Below the pieces are notes generated by a model. The model ran no database searches. It worked only from the letters and a program-made list of their open reading frames with translations, and was not told the origin of the DNA. This document shows, piece by piece, positions 16,233-25,200 of a stretch of DNA of 38,395 nt (positions are counted from its first letter, which is position 1; every line of letters starts with the position of its first letter). The stretch is from a virus. Position numbers and translations under genes: made by a program. The stretch is taken from positions 1 to 38,395 of the IMG/VR virus record IMGVR_UViG_3300021511_000224; one strand, 5' to 3'.

Positions 16233-18110
16233 TCAATCACCGATGACCATCTGCTTTTGAAGATCGTCGCGAAGCTCGTAGTAGCGCTTATCAAAAAACG
16301 GGAACCACTCGGGCACGAAGCGAACGATGCCTCCGTTAACATCTTGTTGGAACGTGCAGATCACGAAGCCGACGTGGGCTTCGAGCTTCTTTTTCCGCAT
16401 GAATGTGCTCTGATCGCAAACCGTCCCGCACTGTAAAGTGTGGACGTTGCGGGGATAGCAGTTTCCGGTGATCGTGATCTGACCGTTCTGGCGCATGACC
16501 CACGTACCGAGTCGAGTCGTGGGGCACCATGTCGGTTCAATGCTGCGTGCCACGCGCTGATCACGAATACGGTAATCACGATGTCGCTTGCGCAAGATGG
16601 CTGTAGAAAGCACTCGATCCGTCGTGCGTTTGCGGCTCCTGGACGGCGCCCATCCTTCCAAGAAGGACGCGAGCAGAAAGGCATCATTGATCGGACCTGG
16701 GTTCTGATGGAATTGAATTGTATCACGCCCGGTGATCGACCCCTCTCCAACCAAAAGGGCGTAGATGAACGCTTGTCGTTCTGCTGATGTCATCCGTAAT
16801 GCCAAATCAGTTGCAGCCTCACGGTCCAGCAATCCGGAATGGGACAGCTTGCCGATGCCTGGTCCGTCAGGTCCTTTCGCGGCCTGTATGAGTTTCGCCG
16901 TAGCGGGTGCCGAACCCAGCGATGAAAGGAATCGCCTCCCTTTGTGCTCCCAGGCCCATTTGTGATCTGGGGTGCAGCGAACCGAGAAGACGGTGTTCTC
17001 GAAGTGATCGACGGATGTAGGAGGCGTCAGGTTGATCCGCAGTAGCGGGGTCCATTCCAACGTGTCGGTGTCAAGGTTGTACGCCAAGACATCTTGTCCG
17101 ACACGAAGTGAATCATGCGTTCTCCATCCTTGGCGGGTCAGAATCTCGGAATCCAATGGAACGCAGTAGTCAAATTTGTGGGTGTGCCCCAGCAGCAAAA
17201 TGGCCGGCTTGGAGCCACCTTGTAGGCTCTCGACCATCTTCTGAGCGGAGTAGGAAATGGCGTAGGCCGAACCGCCTCCGGGGTGCATTATCTTGATCGT
17301 CGCATCGCCGTTCGGCGCTTGCAACAAAACATCCGCCTCCAAATAGCCCAGATACTGAAGGTCGTCGCGCCCCCGCTCTTTGGCCTCAAGGTACAGGTAG
17401 CGGCCGAACTCCACCCCCTCGCGCTGGTAGTACCAACCCTCGTGGTCGTCACCGTCGACGTAGTACGTGGTGATCCCTTTGCGCTGCGGCCAGTGGTCGA
17501 TGGCGAACAGGGCCTGGTCGGTGAAACCGTGGACGACCAGTTCATGCGTGTTGAACCTGGCCTCGCCGTCCACGTAGTTGCCGGGACAGAACACGGTCTT
17601 GATCTTACGACGCGCAAATTCATCGTAGGCGGCTTCGAGCACGTCGAGACGGGAGTGTTTGTTCCCCATGTGCATGTCCGACACCACGCCGAACTGCATG
17701 GGCTTGCCGTGGAAGTGGTTGGGGAAGTGAATCCTGCGCCCACCGGTCTGGACGGTCTTGCCGAGGTGGACGGTGTTGCCCACCCGCTTGACGATGTAGC
17801 CGCGATCCTCCAGGTCGGTGAGCGCCGCCTCAACCTCTTCGACCGAGACGTTGAGCTTGCCGGCGAGCGTCTTGATGGTCCTGGGCCGGTTGAGTTGTCG
17901 CAGCAGGATCGAGCGGAACTGCGGATCGGTGGCGTCGAACTTGACGGTGGGGACGTTCTCCAGCAGCACCCTGGCTTGAGTGATGAGTTGCCGCGCCTCC
18001 CAGACCGACACCTTCAACGCCTGGGCCACGTCCTTGCGGCCCAGGCCGCGCTGCACCATCTTGGCCACATCCGCCAGGAGACGCTGCCTTGGGTCATCTT
18101 GCCTGGGCAT
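16233..18110 (-). CDS. Metallophosphoesterase with N-terminal helix-turn-helix, interrupted by an in-frame intein
   Basis: 625 residues as translated, about 390 after splicing. Residues 1-115 hold two helical winged-helix-like parts. The phosphoesterase follows: 'VVSDMHMG' (D-x-H), 'VFCPGNYVDG', 'VDGDDHEGW', 'KIMHPGGG' and 'LLLGHTHKFDY'. Motif II has Asn where Asp is usual and motif III has Asp where Asn is usual. The family (calcineurin-like, near SbcD/Mre11) includes nucleases and phosphatases; HTH fusion suggests a DNA substrate. ATG at 18110 is used; an in-frame GTG at 18119 lacks a ribosome site. The intein is described separately. Next upstream gene is the class II RNR. Confidence 0.82.
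   Translation of the reverse strand: MPRQDDPRQRLLADVAKMVQRGLGRKDVAQALKVSVWEARQLITQARVLLENVPTVKFDATDPQFRSILLRQLNRPRTIKTLAGKLNVSVEEVEAALTDLEDRGYIVKRVGNTVHLGKTVQTGGRRIHFPNHFHGKPMQFGVVSDMHMGNKHSRLDVLEAAYDEFARRKIKTVFCPGNYVDGEARFNTHELVVHGFTDQALFAIDHWPQRKGITTYYVDGDDHEGWYYQREGVEFGRYLYLEAKERGRDDLQYLGYLEADVLLQAPNGDATIKIMHPGGGSAYAISYSAQKMVESLQGGSKPAILLLGHTHKFDYCVPLDSEILTRQGWRTHDSLRVGQDVLAYNLDTDTLEWTPLLRINLTPPTSVDHFENTVFSVRCTPDHKWAWEHKGRRFLSSLGSAPATAKLIQAAKGPDGPGIGKLSHSGLLDREAATDLALRMTSAERQAFIYALLVGEGSITGRDTIQFHQNPGPINDAFLLASFLEGWAPSRSRKRTTDRVLSTAILRKRHRDYRIRDQRVARSIEPTWCPTTRLGTWVMRQNGQITITGNCYPRNVHTLQCGTVCDQSTFMRKKKLEAHVGFVICTFQQDVNGGIVRFVPEWFPFFDKRYYELRDDLQKQMVIGD
16461..17165 (-). mobile_element. Intein (235 aa) inside the metallophosphoesterase
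   Basis: The insert begins at a Cys directly after 'GHTHKFDY' and ends with Gly-Asn before the Cys of 'CYPRNVHTLQ', so both splice junctions have the standard residues (Cys1, Asn-end, Cys+1). Block A is 'CVPLDSEILTRQGW', block B 'VRCTPDHKWAWE' and the C-terminal block 'GTWVMRQNGQITITGN'; a His before the terminal Asn is missing (Gly there). The centre has a LAGLIDADG-like first helix ('FIYALLVGEGSI') but is short, so the homing nuclease is probably reduced or single-motif. After removal the catalytic GHTH motif is continuous with the C-extein. Confidence 0.88.
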
Positions 18111-18161
18111 CCTCCACACCTGCTTTCGCGGCGCGGATGGTGGGGCCGAATGGTGGGGGGT

Positions 18162-19913
18162 CTACAGTTCACACGCTCCGGCGGGACAGTCGCCCACCGC
18201 AGCACCGATCGTCAGGTTGGCGAGGTGTTTGGCGGCCTCGGCGATGGGGAGCGGGGTCATGGGCGACTCCCCCCTGCTGCCGTGGCGGTAGATGGTGAGG
18301 CCCTTGAGCCGGGGAATGAATCGACGCATGGTTTGGGATAGTTGTTCGACAGGATAGTCGGTAGGCAGGTTGATGGTCTTGGAAATGGCGTTGTCGATGT
18401 GCTTCTGGCAGACTTCCTGGACCGCGCAGTGTTGCTCCGGGCCGATCTCATGTGCCCCCTGGAAGTGCTCGATGGACCGCCCCTCGCGCAGGAACTTCGC
18501 TAACAGCGGGTGCACGACGATTTCGCTGGATTCCTGTCCGTGCCCGCCGTGTTCGGCGAACCTCTGCCGGTACACCGGAGCGAAGATCGGCTCGATGCCG
18601 GACGAGCAGGCGGCGACGATGGAGGTGGTCCCGGTCGGTGCAACCGTGAGGACGGCACAGTTCCTGATCCCGTGTTCCTCGATTCTGCGGCGGATGCTCG
18701 GGGGTAGACACTCCGTGGCGAAGCCGCTACGGGCGTGCTTCTCTCGATCGACGGCGGGGAACGGTCCCTTCTCGATCGCCAGGCGGATGCTGGACTCGTA
18801 GGCGGCTCTCTTGATGAAGTCCATGACCTCAGCGGTGATCTTCAGGGCCTGGTCGCTGTCGTACCTGACGCCCAGTTTCAGCAGCAGGTCGTGCAGCCCC
18901 GTCACGCCCAGGCCGATGCGCCGATACTCTCGACAGGTCTCCTCGATGATCGCAAGCGGATAGTGGTTGCGGTCCAGCACGTCGTCGAGGAACCGCACCG
19001 CCAGGGATACCGTTTCTTTCAGGGCGTTCCAGTCGATCCCGCCGTTCCTCACGTGGGTCGGAAGAACGACCGCGCCCAGGCAGCAACAGTCGTAAGGTGA
19101 CATCCAGATTTCGCTACACGGGTTCGGGCACACCAGCCTGACACGGTAGTACAGCGTGTTCATTCTCTCGGCCAAGCCCAGGTTCAGCAGGCCGGGATCG
19201 CCGGTCGCCCAGGCGTGGCGGACGATCTTGTCCCACACCTCTTTCGCCCGGACGCGCCCGCGTTCCTCGCCGTGCCACCGCAGTACGATCTCCCCATCCT
19301 CGTCCACCAGCTTGAGGAACTCGTCGTCGATCAGCACGGAGATGTTAGCGTTCTCAAGCTGCCCCCGGTTCAGCTTAACCTCCAGGAACTCCGGCAGGTC
19401 AGGGTGGTCATAGCGCAGGCAGAACATCAGCGCCGATCGGCGGCCCCCGCCCTCTCGAAGCTCGTTGCAGACCGCGTTGATGCACCGCATGAGGCTGACC
19501 GAGCCGGTCGCCACGCCTCCGGTGCCTCGAATTGGAGAGCCACGAGGGCGAACTTTGGAGAAGTTCAGTCCCACGCCGCCGCCGGTGCCGGAGATGATGG
19601 TCACCGCCCGGAGCGCGTCACCCCAACCCTCTCTCGAATCCAGGTCGTCAGTCCACGTAAAGCAGTTCAGACACTGCCCGCGTGGACGACCGGCCCCGCG
19701 CCACACGCGTCCGCCCGGAGAGAACCGGTTCGTGGCCAGCAGATTGTGGAACCTGGCGGCGTAGTCTTCACGCTCGGTCCCCTGTTCTACCTGGGCGATG
19801 AATGCAGCCACGCGCTGGCAGGCCTGTTCAAACGTCTCCCTCTCGTGGATCGCGTAGCGGTCCCAAAAGACCGTGGCGGCGAAGCCGGTTGGTGTGTACG
19901 GGGGAAACGCCAT
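18162..19913 (-). CDS. nrdJ: Class II (adenosylcobalamin-dependent) ribonucleotide reductase
   Basis: 583 residues from ATG at 19913 (GGGAAGG upstream). Motifs: 'NLLATNRFSPGGRVW', 'LNCFTW', 'SGTGGGVGLNFSKVRP', 'NPCSEIWM' (Cys and Glu of the active site) and 'VLTVAPTGTTS' phosphate loop. The C-terminal Cys pair 'CPAGACEL' is the swinging redox couple. It reduces ribonucleotides to deoxyribonucleotides without oxygen, using B12, and needs no small subunit. At about 580 residues it is a compact phage-like form. With dNMP kinase and ThyX it gives the element control of dNTP supply. Confidence 0.92.
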   Translation of the reverse strand: MAFPPYTPTGFAATVFWDRYAIHERETFEQACQRVAAFIAQVEQGTEREDYAARFHNLLATNRFSPGGRVWRGAGRPRGQCLNCFTWTDDLDSREGWGDALRAVTIISGTGGGVGLNFSKVRPRGSPIRGTGGVATGSVSLMRCINAVCNELREGGGRRSALMFCLRYDHPDLPEFLEVKLNRGQLENANISVLIDDEFLKLVDEDGEIVLRWHGEERGRVRAKEVWDKIVRHAWATGDPGLLNLGLAERMNTLYYRVRLVCPNPCSEIWMSPYDCCCLGAVVLPTHVRNGGIDWNALKETVSLAVRFLDDVLDRNHYPLAIIEETCREYRRIGLGVTGLHDLLLKLGVRYDSDQALKITAEVMDFIKRAAYESSIRLAIEKGPFPAVDREKHARSGFATECLPPSIRRRIEEHGIRNCAVLTVAPTGTTSIVAACSSGIEPIFAPVYRQRFAEHGGHGQESSEIVVHPLLAKFLREGRSIEHFQGAHEIGPEQHCAVQEVCQKHIDNAISKTINLPTDYPVEQLSQTMRRFIPRLKGLTIYRHGSRGESPMTPLPIAEAAKHLANLTIGAAVGDCPAGACEL

Positions 19914-19973
19914 AGCGAATCGACCTTCCCTAACCATCCAGCATGGACCTGGCGCTGGCGACGGAGAACAGCT

Positions 19974-19988
19974 TGAGGTATTACCTCA
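19974..19988. promoter_or_regulatory. 15-bp palindrome upstream of the class II RNR gene
   Basis: TGAGGTA-T-TACCTCA is a perfect inverted repeat with one central base. It overlaps the stop codon of the small secreted-peptide gene and lies about 60 bases before the RNR start. It has the size and symmetry of a repressor operator, but a single copy is weak evidence. Confidence 0.3.
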
Positions 19989-20163
19989 TCTCCGCCGCAC
20001 GGTTGTCGCCTCCGGTGGTGGTCGGGCCCGTCGTTGTTGGTGGTAGTGTTGTCATTGGGGGTGGTAATAGTGATGATTGTGGGTGGGCCGGTGGTGGTGG
20101 GTCGTTGGTGGATGAGGCGATGATGGTCAACGAGATGACGATGACCAGCAGCACCGTTTTCAT
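19981..20163 (-). CDS. Small secreted or membrane-anchored peptide, Pro/Thr-rich
   Basis: 60 residues. The N-terminus is a signal/anchor ('MKTVLLVIVISLTIIASS'), followed by a Pro/Thr-rich tail ('PPPPAHPQSS', 'TTTGPTTTGG'). The start ATG overlaps the stop of the preceding lipoprotein gene (AAATGA), which is good evidence that it is translated. No family recognised; the tail looks like a periplasmic or surface linker. Confidence 0.6.
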   Translation of the reverse strand: MKTVLLVIVISLTIIASSTNDPPPPAHPQSSLLPPPMTTLPPTTTGPTTTGGDNRAAEMR

Positions 20164-20618
20164 TTCGCGCCGCTGCGGAACTCGGTCAACGCCTCGATGG
20201 CGCCGTCAACGGCCGCGCCGAGAATTACCTGGAGAGGCCCCAGGTTGTCACCGAGTTCCGCCAGATGGTTCGCCGCGTAGCGCTCGATGACGTCGATCAC
20301 CGCGACGGCCACATAGCGATAGCGATCGTCATCGAACTGGGCCAGGGCCAGCGCCCTGGCGGCGCCGAAGCCCGGACCTTCGGGGTCCAGCAGCAACTCT
20401 TTGGCGGTCTGGAAGTATTGCACCAGGGGCTCGACTTGCTCGGGCTCGATGGCGGTTTCCCCGAGCGCGATGCGGGTGCCGATCTTGACGAAGAACTTGA
20501 CGTCCTCGCTGTACCGGGCGACGTTCTGGGGGTCGCCCCAGTCGCCATCCGGGAGGCCGGAACATCCACTCACGATCGGAACCAGGAACAGGGCCAACAG
20601 GATACAGAGGGTTTTCAT
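20160..20618 (-). CDS. Lipoprotein of unknown function
   Basis: 152 residues. A signal peptide of type II ends at the lipobox 'IVSGC' (Cys19). The mature part is helical and mildly acidic, with no recognised domain. It lies after a 152-base intergenic stretch that holds a terminator hairpin and a possible promoter, so it probably starts a new transcript. The paired small secreted peptide overlaps its stop. Phage-encoded lipoproteins often act in superinfection exclusion or lysis; nothing here decides between them. Confidence 0.7.
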   Translation of the reverse strand: MKTLCILLALFLVPIVSGCSGLPDGDWGDPQNVARYSEDVKFFVKIGTRIALGETAIEPEQVEPLVQYFQTAKELLLDPEGPGFGAARALALAQFDDDRYRYVAVAVIDVIERYAANHLAELGDNLGPLQVILGAAVDGAIEALTEFRSGAK

Positions 20619-20670
20619 CTCTCATCTCCACTCTCAAAGGACAGGAAGTGCACAGAACAGCTTGCCGCAG

Positions 20671-20706
20671 GCTTATACACCAACCGATGACGTGTCGTGG
20701 AAATGA
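20671..20706 (-). promoter_or_regulatory. Possible promoter for the lipoprotein gene
   Basis: On the minus strand the stretch reads ...GGTTGGTGTATAAGCC..., with TATAAG as a -10 preceded by GTG, shared in part with the GTGTATAACC boxes at 21.7 and 26.6 kb. No good -35 is seen. It is placed between the terminator hairpin and the gene start at 20618. Confidence 0.35.
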
Positions 20707-20726
20707 AATCGTTGAAACGAAGGGAT

Positions 20727-20750
20727 GGGGCCGGGCTTTCGCCCGGCCCC
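20727..20750 (-). terminator. Strong hairpin after the 21313-20771 gene, terminator candidate
   Basis: GGGGCCGGGC and GCCCGGCCCC form a perfect 10-bp GC stem; on the minus strand the loop is the GNRA tetraloop GAAA. It lies about 20 bases after the lipoprotein gene stop. The following bases (ATCCCTTCGTTTC) are only moderately T-rich, so it may be a pause site or RNA stabiliser rather than a classical intrinsic terminator. Confidence 0.6.
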
Positions 20751-20770
20751 GGCTCTCTCCCCCTCCCAGG

Positions 20771-21313
20771 CTACGGCGAGGGCGCTTCCGGGATGAGGCC
20801 CTTGAGCTTGGGCAGCACACCGCCCAGCAGCGCCCCCCAGGCCTCAATCTCCGTGGTCGCGTCCATGATCGCCGAGCGCAGTTGGTCACTGCGCGTCCAG
20901 ATCGGCTTCTGGGCCTCGATGAACCCGTACACCTGATCGAGATACGAGTCGGCCCGCTCACCCATGACGGCGAGTAATGCGAGGAAAGCGAAGTTTTCCG
21001 ACGTGACGATCTCATCGGCGGCAAGCTCGGCGACGAGGGCGTCGAGGACTTCCATCGCCGCCCCGGCGTCCACGGTGCCGTCAGGTCCGCCGGCGCTTTC
21101 CAGGATCACCAACTTGGCTTCGGCCACGTATCCCCGCCGGGACTCGGTGATCAGGGCCCGGTTCAGGCCCCAGGATTTGGCCAGGAAGGCATTGCGAATC
21201 TCCAGGTTCGAGTCCTGGCCGGTCGCCAGGGACTCCTGGGCCAGACGCATGGAACTACAGCCGCTCAGCAACAACGCACAGACCAACGCAAAGGAAGCAG
21301 TTTGCTTCAGCAT
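20771..21313 (-). CDS. Lipoprotein of unknown function
   Basis: 180 residues with type II signal 'MLKQTASFALVCALLLSGC' (lipobox LSGC, Cys19). The mature protein is almost wholly helical ('VDAGAAMEVLDALVAELAADE', here shortened in meaning: long amphipathic helices) and ends 'LKGLIPEAPSP'. No family recognised. It follows the 91-residue gene by eight bases and is followed by the strong hairpin at 20727-20750, so the two genes form a short operon with the tandem promoter-like boxes at 21.7-21.9 kb upstream. Confidence 0.7.
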   Translation of the reverse strand: MLKQTASFALVCALLLSGCSSMRLAQESLATGQDSNLEIRNAFLAKSWGLNRALITESRRGYVAEAKLVILESAGGPDGTVDAGAAMEVLDALVAELAADEIVTSENFAFLALLAVMGERADSYLDQVYGFIEAQKPIWTRSDQLRSAIMDATTEIEAWGALLGGVLPKLKGLIPEAPSP

Positions 21314-21321
21314 CTCTCACC

Positions 21322-21597
21322 TCACACTCCAAATGCTGCCATGAGTTGCAGCGCCAACACGAACCCCTCGACCCACTTCTCCGTGGCGATCGCGGCGGTG
21401 AGCTTGGCCTGCTGCTCGCGGATATCCTTCCGCCGCAGCATCCGCACCCCGATGTTGAACCCGCCCGTGTCCCGCAGACCGACCGTCTGCCGGGACAACC
21501 GCCTGACATCCTTGAAATCGTCGACGCTCACGTCGGTTAGAGACTCGAACACCTCGGCGACCTTGGTCGCCACCTCCTTCATCAACGCTTCATCCAT
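21322..21597 (-). CDS. Hypothetical small protein, first gene of lipoprotein operon
   Basis: 91 residues, ATG at 21597 after GAGGGAGAAGC. It is helical; the C-terminus ('GFVLALQLMAAFGV') is hydrophobic and may sit in the membrane. No family is recognised. It precedes the 180-residue lipoprotein gene by eight bases. The upstream 390 bases contain the recombinase-sigma remnant with two promoter-like boxes. Confidence 0.6.
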   Translation of the reverse strand: MDEALMKEVATKVAEVFESLTDVSVDDFKDVRRLSRQTVGLRDTGGFNIGVRMLRRKDIREQQAKLTAAIATEKWVEGFVLALQLMAAFGV

Positions 21598-21734
21598 CGA
21601 GCTTCTCCCTCGGCGGCCTCGCCGCCTACCCGTGCCATGATCCTGACGTGGTGGGTGGATGTGGTAGAATCTGTTGCACTCGGTTTTATGACTTGGCCTG
21701 TCGTGGATTGTCTGGTCTCAATGGCCCGTCAGAA

Positions 21735-21765
21735 GGTTATACACCTGAGTTCAGATTATGGTCGG
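21735..21765 (-). promoter_or_regulatory. Second type promoter-like box, remnant copy
   Basis: Minus strand CCGACC-N18-TATAACC. The spacing equals that of the CTGACC-N18-TACAACC boxes, and the twin is at 26606-26636. It points towards the 91-residue/lipoprotein genes that start 140 bases downstream. Confidence 0.45.
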
Positions 21766-21853
21766 TCGATTGTCAAAGTCGGGTACGTTTTTCTGACCCT
21801 CGCTACCACCTGGTCCTGGACGGGGACAGTCCAACCCTCGATCCCTCTGTGAG

Positions 21854-21884
21854 GGTTGTACGGACGCCTCCCGGTTTTGGTCAG
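21854..21884 (-). promoter_or_regulatory. Promoter-like motif, remnant copy at 21.86 kb
   Basis: Same CTGACCAAAA-N9-GTCCGTACAACC arrangement as at 14.7 and 28.1 kb. Downstream is CCCTC-ACA-GAGGG, then TTG in the place of the recombinase ATG, opening a 27-codon reading frame that is probably not functional. An extra TTGACC lies 13 bases before CTGACC, as in the 28.1-kb copy. Confidence 0.6.
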
Positions 21885-21991
21885 AAACAACTCGGCCGGT
21901 CAAAAACAGTTGTCTCGGGTTTGACCTTGGCGGCACAGGGACTCGACGCCGTGGGGCTCATCGCTGTTCAAGTGTGATTCGCCATTCGCCA

Positions 21992-22150
21992 TCAAACGGG
22001 TGTGGCTCGGGCGGAGGTTCGGGGCCGAGGTTCGGGCTCCATACTTGGACCAGCCGCAGGCTCGGCAGCGGTTGACCCTGGCTGGGCCGTCGGCACCGCC
22101 CCGCAACCGGCGACAGCGACTCCGAGAAGTGCAAGCGCCAACATCTTCAT
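21992..22150 (-). CDS. Small lipoprotein (52 aa)
   Basis: 52 residues from ATG at 22150, preceded by AAAGGAATTG. Signal peptide and lipobox are clear ('MLALALLGVAVAGC'), and the mature part is a Pro/Ala/Thr-rich linker with no domain. Such entericidin-like or lysis-type lipopeptides are easily missed. It lies between the TPR-CHAT gene and the remnant repeat, so it may belong to the island rather than to the main lipoprotein operon. Confidence 0.6.
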   Translation of the reverse strand: MKMLALALLGVAVAGCGAVPTAQPGSTAAEPAAGPSMEPEPRPRTSARATPV

Positions 22151-22256
22151 CGCGCAATTCCTTTCAACGCACATTGTCGACCGGGCATGCGTACTCAACG
22201 GTTCCGGCGGACAGAGACACGGTTGGCAATCGTCAGTAGCTCTGCGCAAATCGCGC

Positions 22257-25200
22257 TCATTTACGGAGCTCTTGCATCAAGTCGCGAGCCTCGGTTGCGT
22301 CGCGTAGGCCTAGCCATCGAGCGATACGCTTCAACAAGCCCAACCAGCGCGTGTCGTCGCAACGGCTACTCAATCTAATTGCGTGCGGCAGCTCCACATA
22401 CGGATTACCGTGGTATGTAACCAATGCCCATGTCGGCCACATCATTGAGCTCCGGGAGACACTCGCCAACAGTCTTCGGACTCTTACTAGGGTTGCACCC
22501 ATACCTCCCGTTGACGCGACCAACGGCGAGTAAAGCGACTCACCGAGTATCTTCCCCATGGCATCGTAGACTGGTAAGGCGCTTGCGATAACTGCCTCCG
22601 CCCCTTGGTTCAGGAGGGCCCACGCCAAGTCCTCGCGCTTCCCACCCCAATCACGCACACGACCCGCCCTGCAACAGTTGAGGATCACAATCGGCCCATG
22701 CGAGAGCAGCTTGTCTCGCGCCAATCGCACATTCAGATCCTCAAGCTCCCTTCGTCCGAAATAGACCGGGCCCAGATCGTCGCCACTGTGCAAAACCAAG
22801 ACTTCTTCATTGCCCACAATCGCACCGTGCCCGGAGTAATGAATCACGGAACTCGAGTGGGATATCACCTCGCCAATCGATACCGCATTCGCGTCACGCC
22901 CGATCAATGGTCCTCCCTCGGGCACTATCGTATATCCCTCTTGCGCCAATACCTCCGTCACGTACCCAGCTTCCTGCTTCGCAGACACCAGATGCGATTC
23001 GGAGGAGCAACCGGCGTTCCAGGGACACACAATTGCTGCGGTCTTTCTCCCCTCGCCGACTGACCGACGGCGAAGACAACCAAGCGCCCCTCCTGTCACG
23101 CCCCCCCACCTAGCCAGATGCCGCTGCAAGCCTAGCCAATCTGCTTCCCCGGATCCACAGCGCAGCGCCTCCCAAGGGAATGCCGTCCAGAGCGCGTCGC
23201 CACTGATAAGCACGTCACTATCAGACGCCGGGTCCAATACCTCTCGCACACCATTTGGCAGCTTGTTCCATGCGTCTTCAGCAAGGGTTTCAAAACCTTG
23301 CCACGAACCTTCGCGCCCCGGTTGCCCATCTCGGTCAAACGCCTTACCTATCTCAAGAAACAACCTTACTCCTGCATCGTGGAATCGGTCAGCGCGGTAC
23401 CACTGTAATCCCCTGGAATTCTCACCATCTAGGACTGCTAAGACCGCCCCGGAGTCTCTCAAGTACTGTCCGATCACAACACAGACTCGTTGTCCCGCCC
23501 CTCCGCTGACCTCTCTCAGTGTCTCGAGCGCCGTCTCAAGGCTTTCGTCTGCTACTTCACGCGTAACACGAACCGATCCTTCGCGCAACGCGGCTAGGTA
23601 ACGGAATACTGCATCTGCGTCCTTACCTCTTATTAAGTGAGCCAATAATTCCCTGTAGCTGGCCGACGCCCTCCCCTTGACCAACCACATATCCCGTTCG
23701 TCCGCTTCAGAGTTCTCAGCCGTTTGTACCGCACGGCGCGCATGTCCCAACGCCTGCTCATGCTCACATAATCGTGCCATGACTTTGACTAGATTGTTTT
23801 CCGCAACCACAACATCTGCCAGGTACGCGCTAGGTTGCTCTGCCGCCAAACTGCGCAACAACGTGCATGATTCTTCATAGGCGCCTCGCGCGCCGGAGTA
23901 GTCTTGTGCATCTACCAATGCATTGCCAAAGCCGTTCAAGGTGTGCGCGAGGAGAAGGCCATTCGTGTGTGGCTGCTCTGTCGCAAGCGCGCGACTAATC
24001 CCCACTGCCTGATGGTACATAACGCGTGCCTTTGCGTGCTCGCCGTCATCGCTCAACACAGCACCGAGGTTTAATAGTGTCGACGCCACATGGCGCGGAT
24101 AAATGCCTGGGTCCCGCTTTAGCAAACGGCCATAGATACGGATCGCCGACATGAATGCATCTTGCGATCTACCAAACTCTCTTCTACTGTGAAGTACCAG
24201 ACCAAGATTGTTCAGACAGGCTGCTTCTGAGCACTTGTGGAGTTCCGGTTCACTTGTCGCGAGTCCGCCGAAAGTCGCCGCTGCTTCTTCTAACAGCGCT
24301 AGCGCGGCAGAGTAGTCCCGCTGCTCGCGCAGTAAGTTCCCGAAGTTGGCAAGTGTGCGTGCGAGTGCCGCTTGATGGGAGCGCGATTGTTGTCTCGATA
24401 GTGTCCGGCAAATCCCCAACGCCTCCGCAAAGTGTTGCCGCGCCGCGGCGAGACCGCGTTGTCCTTGGAGGACATTCCCGAAACTGTTCAGGGTGCTCGC
24501 GACCTCGTGCTCGAAGCTGGCCGGATCCGTGTCGGCTAAGATGCGGCGGATTACGAGAGCCTTGGATAGGGCGCTACCTGCTCTGTCGTACTCGCCAGCT
24601 TCATGTAGGGCAATGCCCAGGTTGTGCCATGTTGTTGCGACAAATGGTCGATACAGCTCCGGATCCGCAGCTGCCAGCGCCTCCCGGATGCGCACTGCCT
24701 CATGAAGAACATTTTGCGCACGATCGAAATCACGTCTCTCAGTTAACACTGTTCCAAGATTGTTCAGCGTAGTGGCTGCTTGTGCGCGATAAAGCTCAGG
24801 CTCCGCCTCCGCCAAGCCAGCATACAGGTCTCTCGCCTGCTCTAGGAGTTCGCATGCCTTCTGCCACTGGCAACGATTCGCAGAATAGGCTCCCAGGGTC
24901 GTCAAGAGGTAGGCTTCACATTCAGTGAAGTCATGCTCGCGGGACGCGGACAAGAGTAATTCGCAGCTCCACTCCGCTTTGTCTATCGCGGGTTGGCCAT
25001 AACTCGCGAACTCTTCGGGATGGTCGATCACGAGCGCGAATCCTCTGAATCCTATGAGTACAATTGCTGCCGATTCAGTTACCCGTCCCTCGGACTTGAG
25101 CTGACGAGCGACGGGCTCCCAAACAGAGAGAGCCAACGCGCCTTGGCCGGTCTCTCGTTCGCCTAGCAACTCACGAATGCGGCTGTCAGAACAGCTATTC

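Larger units (their letters stand above)
21705..21922 (-). repeat. Internally deleted relative of the recombinase-sigma unit
   Basis: Positions 21705-21819 align without gaps to 26576-26690 (about 79% identical by hand count over 115 bases), which is the end of the sigma gene plus downstream sequence. Positions 21825-21922 align without gaps to 28088-28185, the promoter and first codons of the recombinase gene. The 1.4 kb between those blocks in the full copy is replaced by five bases here. The remnant keeps both promoter-like boxes and the orientation. The differences are mostly transitions, as in a decaying copy. Confidence 0.75.
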
